Assembly: GCF_028682475.1 (NCBI RefSeq)
Contig: NZ_JANHLE010000013.1
Span: 62,001 to 126,000, forward strand
Reading direction: 5' to 3'
DNA length: 64,000 nt
Source: Pseudomonas putida
GTDB taxonomy: Bacteria; Pseudomonadota; Gammaproteobacteria; Pseudomonadales; Pseudomonadaceae
Shown in pieces: positions 1 through 9,238 of this stretch. How positions within the stretch are numbered: position 1 is the first letter of the stretch; each line of letters begins with the position of its first letter. The position numbers were made by a program, and so were the translations under genes. The notes below the pieces were generated by a model. The model was not told where the DNA came from. It did not search any database and was given only the letters and a program-made list of their open reading frames with translations.

Positions 1-50
1 GGCAAGGCCGGCTCCCACAAAGGCCAGGCCCTGTGGGAGCCGGCCTTGCC
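1..50. repeat. REP palindrome, GGCCGGC type
   Basis: A perfect 19-bp inverted repeat (1-19 against 32-50) surrounds a 12-nt spacer. It carries the GTGGGAGC core typical of Pseudomonas REP elements. It may extend leftwards beyond the window. It lies just past the stop codon of the leftmost gene, a usual REP position. Confidence 0.8.
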
Positions 51-70
51 GGCGATGAATTCAACACCAA

Positions 71-658
71 TCAGCCTATCCAGCCACTGACCTGCATCGC
101 CGAGTAAACCGCCACGGCGGCCAGTACGAAGAACGCGGCCGACGCCAGGCGACGGATCAGGGTCAAAGGCAGTTTCTCGGCGGCAAAGTTGCCCGCCAGC
201 ACGACCGGCACGTTGGCAATCAGCATGCCCAGGGTGGTGCCGATGATCACCATGATCAGGTGCGGATACTGGGCCGCGAGCATCACCGTGGCGACCTGGG
301 TCTTGTCACCGATTTCGGCGATGAAGAAGGCAATCAGGGTGGTCAGGAACGGACCGAAGCGCCGCGCGGTGCTGGCTTCGTCGTCATCCATCTTGTCCGG
401 GATCAGCGTCCACAAGGCAGTGGCCGCGAAGCTCGCAGCGAGGATCCAGTGCAGGGTGGCGGCGGAGAAGAAGGTGCTGACCCAGGCGCCGACAGCGCCG
501 GCAGCCGCATGGTTGGCCAGGGTCGCGGCGATGATGCCGGCGATGATCGGCCAGGGCTTGCGGAAGCGGGCAGCGAGGATGAGCGCGAGTAATTGGGTCT
601 TGTCGCCAATTTCGGCAAGGGCCACGATCGCGGTCGGGACGAGCAATGATTCCAGCAT
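71..658 (-). CDS. GDT1/TMEM165 (UPF0016) family membrane cation exporter, probably Mn2+
   Basis: This 195-residue inner-membrane protein has two homologous halves. Each carries the family signature E-x-G-D-K-T-Q: AEIGDKTQLL near residue 16 and AEIGDKTQVA near residue 115. Six hydrophobic segments fit the usual topology of two three-helix repeats. Characterised bacterial and eukaryotic members export Mn2+ or Ca2+ by antiport. A yybP-ykoY-like leader lies directly upstream, which points to Mn2+ as substrate and to induction by manganese. The length is typical for bacterial members. The family call is firm; the metal is inferred from the riboswitch context. Confidence 0.93.
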   Translation of the reverse strand: MLESLLVPTAIVALAEIGDKTQLLALILAARFRKPWPIIAGIIAATLANHAAAGAVGAWVSTFFSAATLHWILAASFAATALWTLIPDKMDDDEASTARRFGPFLTTLIAFFIAEIGDKTQVATVMLAAQYPHLIMVIIGTTLGMLIANVPVVLAGNFAAEKLPLTLIRRLASAAFFVLAAVAVYSAMQVSGWIG

Positions 659-729
659 CAGGATTCCTACGGGGGCGGGTCGACACGGCTATGACACGTA
701 CAGCCTTCCCGCCCCGGGTAAGGTGTGCG

Positions 730-862
730 TGTCATAGGTCTTGTCAAACCCTGGGTCCGTCTGTGCGGACCGTGGGTCGCACGCGCCATGGTCTGTGGAC
801 CAAGTATGTTGACGCGTACCGGGCGAGCTGGGCGCTCGCGGGAGACTACTCCCCTAGGACGG
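730..862 (-). ncRNA. yybP-ykoY family manganese riboswitch
   Basis: On the minus strand, the leader of the GDT1-family gene shows the conserved parts of this riboswitch in the right order. First comes CCTAGGGGAGTAG (revcomp of about 847-859), then a hairpin-rich middle containing GTCAACATACTTGG (about 801-814), then GACAAGACCTATG (about 733-745). The GGGGAGUA and CAAGACC blocks are the conserved 5' and 3' strands that bring the two metal-binding loops together. Members sense Mn2+ and usually control Mn2+ exporters, which matches the downstream gene. Boundaries are approximate; no covariance-model search was possible. Confidence 0.88.
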
Positions 863-905
863 AGCGGATTCTGCCTAGGCAAATCCGATTCGGCAAGCGC
901 TGATT

Positions 906-1904
906 TTATCCGCGTGTTGCCTGGTAGATGCGAAAGCCTTGCCCCTCGTCGCGTATCCGGCAATTGCCCAGTGCTTCTTCGATCAGCGGTTGATAGCGCA
1001 GGAAGCTGTTGGCGACCAAGCGCATTTCTCCGCCTTTTTTCAGATGATCGGCTGATTTTCTCAGCAGGTTTTCCGAGGCCTGGTAATTGGTGTGAACGCC
1101 GGTGTGGAACGGCGGGTTGCTCAGGATCACATCCAGATCGCGGGGGGCGGCATCGATGCCGTCACCGCAGATCACCTCACCTTCCAGACCATTGGCCGCC
1201 AGGGTCAGGCGGCTGCTGGCGACGGCAAAGGCGTCGACATCGAGCAGGGTGATCCGGCTCTGTGGATAACCACGTTTGATGGCTGCACCGAGCACGCCGG
1301 CACCGCAGCCGAAGTCGAGGACATGACCGACCGGCAGTTGATCAAGGTTTTCCAGCAGCAGGGCGCTGCCGCGATCCAGACGGCCGTGGCTGAACACGCC
1401 CGGCAGGCTGACGATCTTCAGTGGCCCGTCAGCCAGTTCCAGCTCGAAATGTTCGGCCAGGCTTTGCAGTGGCTTGAATTGCGGTGCGTGTTCTACGGTG
1501 ACCTGCCACAGCTGGCAGTGGCGGGCGCTGTCGAGCTTGCGTGGCTTGCCAAAGGCATGCAGCTGTTTTGCCGCGCCTTCGATGCCGCCGCGCTTTTCCC
1601 CGACCAGGTACAGCTCGCGTCCAGCCAGGCGCGAGGCCAGGGCATTGAGCAGGTAGCTGGCCAGGTCGCGCGATTTGGGCAGGAACAGTACGGCAGCGTC
1701 GAACGCCTGGGCAGGCGCCTCTACGCCGAAATGGCTGCGACCGCCAAAGCGCGCATCGATAGCCGCCTGATCGCCGGCATGCCAGCTCCAGCCGTGGGCG
1801 GCCGGCAGCTTGCCGAGCAGGTCGTCGGCGGGCAGGCCTGCGAGCAACAGCGAGCCCTGGAAAAGCTCGGCCTGACGAAGCAACACTTCACTGCGCGGGT
1901 CCAT
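906..1904 (-). CDS. rsmC: 16S rRNA (guanine-1207-N2)-methyltransferase RsmC
   Basis: This 332-residue SAM-dependent methyltransferase should modify G1207 of 16S rRNA in the small ribosomal subunit. The N-terminal half is a degenerate methyltransferase-like domain. The C-terminal half has the SAM-binding loop [10 protein letters not shown] and the catalytic SNPPF motif, typical of N2-guanine methylases. I chose the internal ATG that begins MDPRSEV. It has AGGAG about 8 nt upstream, and the longer open frame would run into the next gene. The length matches other Pseudomonas RsmC proteins. Confidence 0.93.
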   Translation of the reverse strand: MDPRSEVLLRQAELFQGSLLLAGLPADDLLGKLPAAHGWSWHAGDQAAIDARFGGRSHFGVEAPAQAFDAAVLFLPKSRDLASYLLNALASRLAGRELYLVGEKRGGIEGAAKQLHAFGKPRKLDSARHCQLWQVTVEHAPQFKPLQSLAEHFELELADGPLKIVSLPGVFSHGRLDRGSALLLENLDQLPVGHVLDFGCGAGVLGAAIKRGYPQSRITLLDVDAFAVASSRLTLAANGLEGEVICGDGIDAAPRDLDVILSNPPFHTGVHTNYQASENLLRKSADHLKKGGEMRLVANSFLRYQPLIEEALGNCRIRDEGQGFRIYQATRG

Positions 1905-1953
1905 GGGTGGGGCTCCTGAAAAAGTGGCGCAGTTTATCAGAGCCAGGCGCGGC

Positions 1954-2919
1954 TTAACCGACCTGTCGACGCGGGCTGCCGGCAAAAAACGCCTCGGCGT
2001 TTTCGCACAGCTGTTCGACGATGCGCTGACGTGACTCCACCGCGCCCCAGGCGCTGTGCGGGGTGACGATCAGGCGCGGGATGTCTTTGGCCAGTAACGG
2101 GTTGCCATGGACCGGCGGCTCGACACTCAACACATCGGTGGCGGCACCGCCCAGATGACCGGCGCGCAAGCTATCGGCCAGCGCCTGCTCGTCGATCAGA
2201 CCGCCGCGGGCGGTGTTGATGACGAAGGCGCCGGGCCTGAGTAACGCCAGTTCGCGGGCGCCGATCAGGTTGCGGGTGTGTTCGTTGAGCGGGCAGTGCA
2301 AGGTCAGCGCGTCGACCTGAGGGAGCAGTTCTTCCAGCGGCAGGCGGTCTTCGCGTGGCGGGCGCCCGGGCAACTGTCCGAGCAGCACGCGCATGCCAAA
2401 GGCTTCGGCCAGGCGCGCCACGGCACCGCCCAGTTCGCCGTGACCGAGCATGCCGAGGGTCTTGCCCTCCAGCTCGACGATCGGGAAGTCCAGCAGGCAG
2501 AACTGCTTGGCCCGCGCCCATTGCCCCTCGGCCACGGCGTGTTGATAGTCCGGCAGGCGCGTGGCCAGCGCCAGCAACAGGGCCAGGGTGTGCTGAGCGA
2601 CCGACGGTGTGCCGTAGCCCTGGCAGTTGCTGACCACAATGCCCTGCGCCTGTGCAGCCTGCAGGTCGACATTGTTGGTGCCGGTGGCAGCCACCAGGAT
2701 CAGCTTCAGGTTGGGGCAGGCAGCCAGGGTGCTGGCGTCAATCATCACTTTGTTACTGATGGCCACGGTAGCGCCCAGCAAGCGTTCCATCACCTGATCG
2801 GGGGCGGTGGCCGCGTATAGTTGCAGCTCGTCGAAGCAACCGCGCAGGCGATCCAGGCTGAGATCGCCCAGGTCCAGGGAGTGATGGTCGAGGAAAACAG
2901 CGCGGCGCAGGGTGGACAT
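1954..2919 (-). CDS. D-2-hydroxyacid dehydrogenase (hydroxypyruvate/glycerate dehydrogenase type)
   Basis: This 321-residue NAD(P)-dependent oxidoreductase belongs to the D-isomer-specific 2-hydroxyacid dehydrogenase family. The Rossmann motif G-x-G-x2-G appears as [10 protein letters not shown] near residue 156. The substrate-binding TARGG motif and the C-terminal PHSAWG (catalytic His) are present. Close relatives in Pseudomonas are annotated as glycerate dehydrogenase HprA, which interconverts hydroxypyruvate and D-glycerate. Exact substrate specificity cannot be read from the sequence. The gene runs in the same direction as rsmC, 49 bp away. Confidence 0.85.
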   Translation of the reverse strand: MSTLRRAVFLDHHSLDLGDLSLDRLRGCFDELQLYAATAPDQVMERLLGATVAISNKVMIDASTLAACPNLKLILVAATGTNNVDLQAAQAQGIVVSNCQGYGTPSVAQHTLALLLALATRLPDYQHAVAEGQWARAKQFCLLDFPIVELEGKTLGMLGHGELGGAVARLAEAFGMRVLLGQLPGRPPREDRLPLEELLPQVDALTLHCPLNEHTRNLIGARELALLRPGAFVINTARGGLIDEQALADSLRAGHLGGAATDVLSVEPPVHGNPLLAKDIPRLIVTPHSAWGAVESRQRIVEQLCENAEAFFAGSPRRQVG

Positions 2920-3019
2920 GGAAGCTCCTGTGAGTGACGGGCGGGCTCAGGTCGAATAGGCAAATTATCGTCTTTTGCGGCCTGATTCCAATCCATCCTA
3001 CTGGCAGCAGCCTTAATCT

Positions 3020-3090
3020 GTGGGAGCGGGCTTGCCCCGCGATGCGGTGTGACTGTTGCTAGCGCAATCGCGGGGCAAGCCCGCTCCCAC
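3020..3090. repeat. REP pair, GCGGGCTTGCCCCGCGAT type
   Basis: A perfect 24-bp inverted repeat (3020-3043 against 3067-3090) encloses a 23-nt spacer. Each arm is itself a small hairpin-forming REP (GCGGGCTTGCCCCGC). The same unit recurs at 16385, 31394 and 39129. It lies between divergently transcribed genes. Confidence 0.9.
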
Positions 3091-3163
3091 CGGTTGTTAC
3101 TTGGTGTGTCTAAGGCGTAATGTACTTTTCTTCTGACTTCACCCACTGCCGCAAGGAGCCCCC

Positions 3164-3793
3164 ATGTACTGGGCTGAATTTCTGACTGTTGCCTTGATTC
3201 ACCTGCTGGCCGTGGCCAGCCCCGGTCCCGATTTTGCCGTGGTGGTCCGCGAGAGCGTTACCCACGGGCGCCGCGCCGGCACCTGGACGGCCTTTGGCGT
3301 GGGTATGGCGATTTTCCTGCATGTCGGCTATTCGCTGCTGGGCATCGGCCTGATCGTGTCGCAATCGATTGTGTTGTTCAACGCCCTCAAGTGGCTGGCC
3401 GCCGCTTATTTGCTGTACATCGGTTTCAAGGCCTTGCGCGCAGGTCCCGCCGCACCCGGCAGCGATAGCGTGCAGGCCTCGACGGTCGAGCGCACGCCGC
3501 GAGCGGCGTTTGTCGCCGGCTTCATGACCAATGGCCTGAACCCCAAGGCCACGCTGTTCTTCCTGTCGCTGTTCACCGTGGTGATCAACCCGCACACGCC
3601 GCTGGCGATCCAGGCCGGTTACGGCGTGTACCTGGCGGCCGCCACCGGTCTGTGGTTCTGCCTGGTGGCCATGCTGTTCAGCCAGCAGCGCGTGCGCGCA
3701 GGCTTTGCGCGTATGGGCCACTGGTTTGATCGCACCATGGGCGCGGTGCTGATTGCCCTGGGTGTGAAGATCGCCTTCACCGAAATGCACTGA
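3164..3793 (+). CDS. LysE/RhtB family amino-acid exporter
   Basis: This 209-residue inner-membrane protein has five to six hydrophobic segments. The LysE-family signature SPGPDFAVV lies near the N terminus (residues 18-26), followed by a conserved small-residue helix. Family members export amino acids such as lysine, arginine, homoserine or threonine using the proton gradient. Substrate cannot be assigned here. The ATG at 3164 is preceded by AAGGAGCCCCC, a strong ribosome-binding site. It is followed by a long palindrome before the next gene. Confidence 0.9.
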   Translation: MYWAEFLTVALIHLLAVASPGPDFAVVVRESVTHGRRAGTWTAFGVGMAIFLHVGYSLLGIGLIVSQSIVLFNALKWLAAAYLLYIGFKALRAGPAAPGSDSVQASTVERTPRAAFVAGFMTNGLNPKATLFFLSLFTVVINPHTPLAIQAGYGVYLAAATGLWFCLVAMLFSQQRVRAGFARMGHWFDRTMGAVLIALGVKIAFTEMH

Positions 3794-3818
3794 TGGCAAT
3801 TTGCCTCTAGCGATTTGC

Positions 3819-3852
3819 CCGGTCAAATCATTCCTTCGGCTGATTTGGCCGG
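3819..3852. promoter_or_regulatory. Long inverted repeat upstream of acyl-CoA ligase gene (candidate operator)
   Basis: Twelve-base arms (CCGGTCAAATCA and TGATTTGGCCGG, one mismatch) flank a 10-nt centre. No T-run follows, so it does not look like an intrinsic terminator. Its position 65 bp ahead of the acyl-CoA ligase start codon suits a regulator-binding site or an mRNA leader hairpin. Confidence 0.5.
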
Positions 3853-3916
3853 CGTTGCGGCGTTCTAGAGTGGGTCATGTCTTGCCCAGCTCGTGCACTC
3901 TAGAAAAGGGACTCCT

Positions 3917-5599
3917 ATGTTGCAGACTCGTGTCATTGCGCCTGCCGAGGGCGCTTATCAGTTTCCACTGTTGATCAAGCGCTTGCTGTTGTCCGGCAGC
4001 CGCTACGAGAAAACCCGCGAAATCGTTTACCGCGATCAGTTGCGCTACAGCTACCTGACCCTCAACGAGCGCATCGCGCGCCTGGCCAACGTGCTGACCG
4101 AGGCCGGGGTCAAGGCCGGTGACACCGTGGCGGTGATGGACTGGGACAGCCATCGTTACCTGGAATGCATGTTCGCGATCCCGATGATCGGTGCGGTGGT
4201 GCACACCATCAACGTGCGCCTGTCACCGGAGCAGATCCTCTACACCATGAACCACGCCGACGACCGCTTCGTGCTGGTCAACAGCGATTTTGTCGGCCTG
4301 TACCAGGCCATCGCCGGGCACCTGACCACGGTAGAGAAAACCCTGCTGCTGACTGACGGAGAGTCCAAGACCGCCGATCTGCCGAACCTGGTGGGCGAGT
4401 ACGAGCAATTGCTCGCCGCCGCCAGCCCGGTGTATGACTTCCCTGATTTCGACGAGAACTCGGTCGCCACGACCTTCTACACCACCGGTACCACCGGTAA
4501 CCCCAAAGGTGTGTACTTCACCCACCGGCAGCTGGTGCTGCACACCCTGGCTGCCGCGTCGGTAACCGGCAGCATCGACAGTGTGCGCCTGCTGGGCAGT
4601 AACGATGTGTACATGCCGATCACCCCGATGTTCCACGTGCATGCCTGGGGCATTCCTTATGTGGCAACGATGCTGGGGATCAAACAGGTCTACCCTGGGC
4701 GTTACGAGCCGGAAATGATGTGCCAGCTGTGGCGCAACGAGAAGGTTACCTTCTCCCATTGCGTACCCACGATCCTGCAGATGCTGCTCAATGCCAAAGG
4801 CGCGCAAGACCAGGACTTCGGCGGCTGGAAAATCATCATTGGCGGCAGTGCGCTGAACCGCGCTCTGTACGAAGCTGCCAAGGCCCGTGGCATTCAACTG
4901 ACCGCCGCTTACGGGATGTCCGAGACCTGCCCGCTGGTCTCGGCCGCCCACCTCAACGACGAGCTGCTGGCCGGCAGCGAGGATGAGTGCATCACCTACC
5001 GGATCAAGGCCGGTGTGCCGGTGCCGTTGGTGGAAACGGCGATTGTCGATGGTGAGGGCAAATTCCTCCCCAACGATGGCGAAACGCAAGGCGAGCTGGT
5101 ACTGCGCGCGCCCTGGCTGACCATGGGCTACTTCCGCGAGCCGGAAAAGGGCGCCGAACTCTGGCAGGGTGGCTGGCTGCACACCGGTGACGTGGCCACC
5201 CTCGACAGCATGGGCGTGATCGACATTCGTGATCGCATCAAGGATGTGATCAAGACCGGCGGCGAGTGGATCTCCTCGCTGGAGCTTGAAGACCTGATCA
5301 GCCGTCATCCGGCGATTCGCGAGGTGGCGGTGGTCGGGGTCGCCGATCCGCAGTGGGGCGAGCGGCCGTTTGCCCTGCTGGTCGTCCATGAAAACCAGGC
5401 CATCGATGCCAAGGCGCTCAAGGAGCACCTCAAGCCTTTTGTCGAGCTCGGACACATCAACAAGTGGGCGATTCCCAGTCAGATTGCCCTTGTTACTGAA
5501 ATTCCCAAGACCAGCGTCGGCAAGCTCGACAAGAAGCGCATCCGCCTGGACATCACTCAGTGGCAAGCCAGTAACAGCACGTTTCTCTCGACCCTGTGA
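3917..5599 (+). CDS. Medium/long-chain fatty acyl-CoA ligase (FadDx-like)
   Basis: This 560-residue ANL-superfamily enzyme should activate a fatty acid to acyl-CoA through an acyl-AMP intermediate. The P-loop-like AMP motif is TTGTTGNPKG (about residues 195-204). The YGMSET motif, the GWLHTGD hinge region and the C-terminal catalytic lysine motif PKTSVGKLDKK are all present. I chose the ATG beginning MLQTRV, which is preceded by AAAAGGGACTCC. It closely resembles, from memory, the P. putida enzyme next to DUF1302/DUF1329 genes that was studied in mcl-PHA work as FadDx/AlkK-like. That neighbourhood is reproduced here. Chain-length preference is inferred from that resemblance. Confidence 0.9.
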   Translation: MLQTRVIAPAEGAYQFPLLIKRLLLSGSRYEKTREIVYRDQLRYSYLTLNERIARLANVLTEAGVKAGDTVAVMDWDSHRYLECMFAIPMIGAVVHTINVRLSPEQILYTMNHADDRFVLVNSDFVGLYQAIAGHLTTVEKTLLLTDGESKTADLPNLVGEYEQLLAAASPVYDFPDFDENSVATTFYTTGTTGNPKGVYFTHRQLVLHTLAAASVTGSIDSVRLLGSNDVYMPITPMFHVHAWGIPYVATMLGIKQVYPGRYEPEMMCQLWRNEKVTFSHCVPTILQMLLNAKGAQDQDFGGWKIIIGGSALNRALYEAAKARGIQLTAAYGMSETCPLVSAAHLNDELLAGSEDECITYRIKAGVPVPLVETAIVDGEGKFLPNDGETQGELVLRAPWLTMGYFREPEKGAELWQGGWLHTGDVATLDSMGVIDIRDRIKDVIKTGGEWISSLELEDLISRHPAIREVAVVGVADPQWGERPFALLVVHENQAIDAKALKEHLKPFVELGHINKWAIPSQIALVTEIPKTSVGKLDKKRIRLDITQWQASNSTFLSTL

Positions 5600-5936
5600 T
5601 GGCTCGCGGGTCGTGCCCGATCGGGTGCGACCCGCAGGCTAGACACATATTCGCCTTGTCAAATGACATTTTTCAGCCATTCTTGCCCAGCCAGCACAGC
5701 GGCAGGTGTGCAACACCATGCCACAGGGGCAGACATGCAAATCACACTTTAGAGGGATCAAGCACCCGTACCTGCTGGCTATAGTCGGGTCAGGGGATTT
5801 TCAGGAATGGGGGGCAGCACATGAATGTGCCCAGCCACTTGCTCGACGATCAAGGTGCGCTCACACCTGTCGAACAAAGCGTTTCTGCAAAGGACTCACT
5901 GCCATAAAAATAAAGAAAGTACATGGAGTAGCGTCG
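5600..5936 (+). promoter_or_regulatory. 337-bp intergenic/leader region before DUF1302 gene
   Basis: This gap holds no recognised gene. A TATAGT hexamer near 5779-5784 is a possible -10 element. A 28-codon open frame with a good ribosome-binding site lies at 5821-5907 and is listed separately. I see no terminator hairpin after the acyl-CoA ligase gene, so read-through from that gene is possible. Confidence 0.35.
5821..5907 (+). CDS. Possible 28-residue leader peptide
   Basis: An ATG at 5821, six bases after a G-rich ribosome-binding site (GGGGGG), opens 28 codons ending in TAA at 5905-5907. That is 29 bp before the DUF1302 start. The predicted peptide is acidic and soluble, with no signal or membrane segment. 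I do not recognise it. It could be a translated leader or a chance ORF. Confidence 0.25.
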   Translation: MNVPSHLLDDQGALTPVEQSVSAKDSLP

Positions 5937-7820
5937 ATGACATCAGTAAATCTGTTCTGGCGCCGGGCGAAACTGCCTTTGGCCGTCAGCCTCGCTTCTA
6001 CGCTCGCCGGTCCTGCATTCGGCGTCAGTTTCAACATCGGTGAAATCGAAGGGTCGTTCGACTCGTCGCTGTCCGTGGGGGCCAGTTGGTCGACGGCTAA
6101 ACCGAACGAGAACCTGATTGGCGTCAACAACGGCGGCAAAGGCTTGTCGCAGACCTCCGACGACGGCCACCTGAACTTCAAGCGCGGTGAGACCTTCTCG
6201 AAAATCTTCAAGGGCATCCACGACCTGGAGCTCAAGTACGGCGATACCGGTGTGTTCGTGCGTGGCAAGTACTGGTACGACTTCGAGCTCAAGGATGAAC
6301 ACCGCGAGTTCAAGGACATCAGCGACTCCAACCGCAAAGAGGGCGCCAAGTCCGCCGGTAGCGAGATCCTCGACGCCTTCGTCTATCACAACTACTCCAT
6401 CGCCGATCAGCCAGGTTCGGTGCGTCTGGGCAAGCAGGTGGTCAGCTGGGGTGAAAGTACCTTCATCGGTGGCGGTATCAACTCGATCAACCCGATCGAC
6501 GTGGCCGCCTTCCGCCGTCCTGGCGCCGAGGTCAAGGAAGGTCTGATCCCGGTCAACATGTTCTATGTGTCGCAGAGCCTGACCGACAACCTCTCGGCCG
6601 AAGCCTTCTACCAGATCGAATGGGACCAGACCGTCGTCGACAACTGCGGCACGTTCTTCTCCCAGCCTGACGTGATCGCCGACGGCTGTACCGACAACCT
6701 GCGCCTGCTCAACAGCAGCCGCAGCCTGCCGCCACAGGCCCTGGGTTTCCTCGCCAGCCAGGGCGTCGACATCAACACCGAAGGTGTGAAGGTCGACCGT
6801 GGCCCGGACCGCGATGCGCGTGACAGTGGCCAGTTCGGCGTGGCCATGCGCTACATGTTCGAGCCGCTCGATACCGAGTTTGGCGCCTACTTCATGAACT
6901 ACCACAGCCGTGCGCCGATTTTCAGTGCCACGGGCGCCTCTCCGTCAGTCTATGCCGGGCTGTCGCGCCTGCCGGCGTCACTGCGGCCCCTGGCGCCGTT
7001 GATCGTTGCGGGCAACTCGCAGTACTTCGTCGAATACCCTGAAGACATCCGCCTGTATGGCCTGAGCTTCTCCACCACCCTGCCTACCGGCACCGCGTGG
7101 AGCGGTGAACTGAGCTACCGGCCTAACGCGCCGGTCCAGCTCAACACCACCGATATCCTCTACTCCGGTGTCACGCCAATCCCGGGCTTTGGCAACGCGT
7201 CGCTGCTCAAGGGCGTTCCAGGCCAGGACCAGCATGGTTACACCCGTAAGGAAATCACCCAGTTCCAGACCACGCTCACCCACTTCTTTGACCAGGTGAT
7301 GGGTGCCAGCCGCCTGACCGTGGTCGGTGAAGTCGGTGTTACGCACGTCGGCGGCCTGGAAAACGCGCACAAGATGCGCTACGGCCGTGACCCGGTCTAC
7401 GGTCCAGGGCCGCTGGAGCCTACCGGCCCGGTGAATACCTGTGAGTTCCTCAATGGTCGGACCATCAGTGGTGCTGGCAACAATGCCTCTTCGGCCAACC
7501 TCTCGCGCAAATGCGAGAACGATGGCTTTACCACCAGCACCTCCTGGGGCTACCGCGCTCGGGCGATCTGGGACTACAACGACGTATTCGCCGGGGTCAA
7601 CCTCAAGCCTAACGTGGCCTGGTCGCATGACGTCTCCGGTTACTCCCCGGGCCCTGGCGGCAACTTCGAGGAAGGGCGCAAGGCGATCAGCCTGGGTCTG
7701 GATGCCGAGTACCAGAACACCTATACCACCAGCCTGTCGTACACCAACTTCTTCGACGGCAAGTACACCACCGTGGATGACCGCGATTTCATCGCCCTCA
7801 GCTTCGGTGTGAACTTCTAA
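5937..7820 (+). CDS. DUF1302 family outer-membrane protein
   Basis: This 627-residue protein has an N-terminal signal peptide (about residues 1-28, ending near GPAFG). The C terminus ends in aromatic-rich strands finishing IALSFGVNF; the terminal Phe is the usual signal for outer-membrane barrel assembly. Amphipathic strands with Tyr/Trp pairs occur throughout. I chose the ATG at 5937, which has GGAG 8 nt upstream and places the signal peptide at the start. DUF1302 genes are habitually followed by a DUF1329 gene, as here, and often sit near lipid, PHA or hydrophobic-substrate genes. A role in moving a hydrophobic compound across the envelope is an inference. Confidence 0.9.
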   Translation: MTSVNLFWRRAKLPLAVSLASTLAGPAFGVSFNIGEIEGSFDSSLSVGASWSTAKPNENLIGVNNGGKGLSQTSDDGHLNFKRGETFSKIFKGIHDLELKYGDTGVFVRGKYWYDFELKDEHREFKDISDSNRKEGAKSAGSEILDAFVYHNYSIADQPGSVRLGKQVVSWGESTFIGGGINSINPIDVAAFRRPGAEVKEGLIPVNMFYVSQSLTDNLSAEAFYQIEWDQTVVDNCGTFFSQPDVIADGCTDNLRLLNSSRSLPPQALGFLASQGVDINTEGVKVDRGPDRDARDSGQFGVAMRYMFEPLDTEFGAYFMNYHSRAPIFSATGASPSVYAGLSRLPASLRPLAPLIVAGNSQYFVEYPEDIRLYGLSFSTTLPTGTAWSGELSYRPNAPVQLNTTDILYSGVTPIPGFGNASLLKGVPGQDQHGYTRKEITQFQTTLTHFFDQVMGASRLTVVGEVGVTHVGGLENAHKMRYGRDPVYGPGPLEPTGPVNTCEFLNGRTISGAGNNASSANLSRKCENDGFTTSTSWGYRARAIWDYNDVFAGVNLKPNVAWSHDVSGYSPGPGGNFEEGRKAISLGLDAEYQNTYTTSLSYTNFFDGKYTTVDDRDFIALSFGVNF

Positions 7821-7841
7821 GAACACGGATTCAGGACGAGC

Positions 7842-9212
7842 ATGAACATGAAAATGACCAAGAATCTGCTGCAAGCCGGTGTGTTGGGCCTGTCGCTGCT
7901 GGCAACCGGTGTCATGGCGGCGGTGTCCGCCGACGAGGCCGCCAAGCTGGGCACGACGCTGACGCCGATGGGTGCGGAAAAGGCCGGTAATGCCGACGGT
8001 TCGATCAGCGCCTGGAAGCCGCTGGCCACCAATGCCGGCGCCGTTGATGGCAAAGGCTTCCTGGCCGACCCGTACGCCGGCGAAAAGCCGCTGTATACCA
8101 TCACCGCGCAGAACGTCGACCAGTACAAGGACAAACTGTCCCCGGGTCAGATCGCGATGCTCAAGCGCTACCCGGACAGCTACAAGCTGCCGGTCTACCC
8201 GACCCACCGTGGGGCGACCGTGCCGGCTGATGTGTTTGCCGCGATCAAGGAAAACGCCACCAAGACCAAGCTGATAGAGGGCGGTAACGGTCTGGAGAAT
8301 TTCCACACGGCGGTGCCGTTCCCAATTCCGAAGAGCGGCCTGGAAGCGATCTGGAACCACATCACTCGCTACCGTGGCGGCAGCGTGACCCGATTGGTAA
8401 CCCAGGCCACACCGCAAACCAACGGGTCGTATAGCCTGGTGTACTTCAAGGACCAATTTGTCTTCCGCGACAAAATCAAGGATTACAACCCGGCCGAGCC
8501 AGGTAACGTGCTGTTCTACTTCAAGCAGAATGTAACGGCACCAGCGCGTCTGGCTGGCACCGTACTGTTGGTTCATGAAACGCTTGACCAAGTCACGGAG
8601 CCGCGCAAAGCGTGGGTCTATAACGCCGGTCAGCGCCGGGTACGTGCCGCGCCACAAGTCTCTTATGACGGCCCAGGTACTGCTGCTGATGGCCTGCGCA
8701 CTTCCGATAACCTGGACATGTTCAACGGTGCACCGGATCGCTACGACTGGAAGCTGGAAGGCAAGAAAGAGCTGTACATCGCCTCCAACAGCTACAAACT
8801 CGACGATCCAAAGCTCAAGTACAGCGACATCATCAAGGCCGGGCACATCAACCAGGACTTGACCCGCTATGAGCTGCGCCGCGTCTGGCACGTGGTCGCC
8901 ACCCTCAAGCCAGGCCAGCGTCATATCTACGCCAAGCGTGACTTCTACATCGACGAAGACACCTGGCAGGCTGCAGTGATCGACCAATACGACGGTCGCA
9001 ATCAACTGTGGCGCGTTTCCGAAGCCCACTCCCAGGACTACTACAATGTCCAGGTGCCGTGGTACACCCTGGAAGCCATCTATGACCTGCAGTCGGGTCG
9101 TTATTTGGCTCTGGGCATGAAAAACGAAGAGAAAAGTGCCTACGATTTTGGTTTCACTGCGTCAAAAGCTGACTTCCAGCCCGCAGCGCTTCGCCAGGAA
9201 GGTGTGCGCTAA
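7842..9212 (+). CDS. DUF1329 family periplasmic/outer-membrane-associated protein
   Basis: This 456-residue protein has a signal peptide (about residues 1-26, cleavage near VMAAVSA). The mature region is rich in beta strands and aromatic residues, with the Y-D-W-K-L-E-G-K-K-E-L-Y-I block typical of DUF1329. I recall the family as related to the LolA/LolB fold, a hydrophobic-ligand carrier; that is not verified here. It is co-directional with the DUF1302 gene, 21 bp downstream, so the two form an operon closed by a terminator. Two further in-frame ATGs lie within the first five codons, so the exact start is uncertain by up to four residues. Confidence 0.9.
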   Translation: MNMKMTKNLLQAGVLGLSLLATGVMAAVSADEAAKLGTTLTPMGAEKAGNADGSISAWKPLATNAGAVDGKGFLADPYAGEKPLYTITAQNVDQYKDKLSPGQIAMLKRYPDSYKLPVYPTHRGATVPADVFAAIKENATKTKLIEGGNGLENFHTAVPFPIPKSGLEAIWNHITRYRGGSVTRLVTQATPQTNGSYSLVYFKDQFVFRDKIKDYNPAEPGNVLFYFKQNVTAPARLAGTVLLVHETLDQVTEPRKAWVYNAGQRRVRAAPQVSYDGPGTAADGLRTSDNLDMFNGAPDRYDWKLEGKKELYIASNSYKLDDPKLKYSDIIKAGHINQDLTRYELRRVWHVVATLKPGQRHIYAKRDFYIDEDTWQAAVIDQYDGRNQLWRVSEAHSQDYYNVQVPWYTLEAIYDLQSGRYLALGMKNEEKSAYDFGFTASKADFQPAALRQEGVR

Positions 9213-9238
9213 GCTTCAAACCTCCGTGTGATCTCCCA

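Noticed and set aside
189..737. 182-codon open frame opposite the GDT1-family gene
   Set aside because: It is a frame shadow of the exporter gene and riboswitch leader in GC-rich DNA; composition is Ala/Arg-rich and it matches no family.
3020..3090. CRISPR array or transposon ends
   Set aside because: The repeats are dispersed single inverted pairs rather than regularly spaced direct repeats, and no transposase gene is present. They are REP elements.
6978..9029. 683-codon frame on the minus strand across the DUF1302 and DUF1329 genes
   Set aside because: It lies fully antisense to two well-supported genes and has shadow-like composition. Pseudomonas GC skew by codon position commonly produces such long antisense frames.
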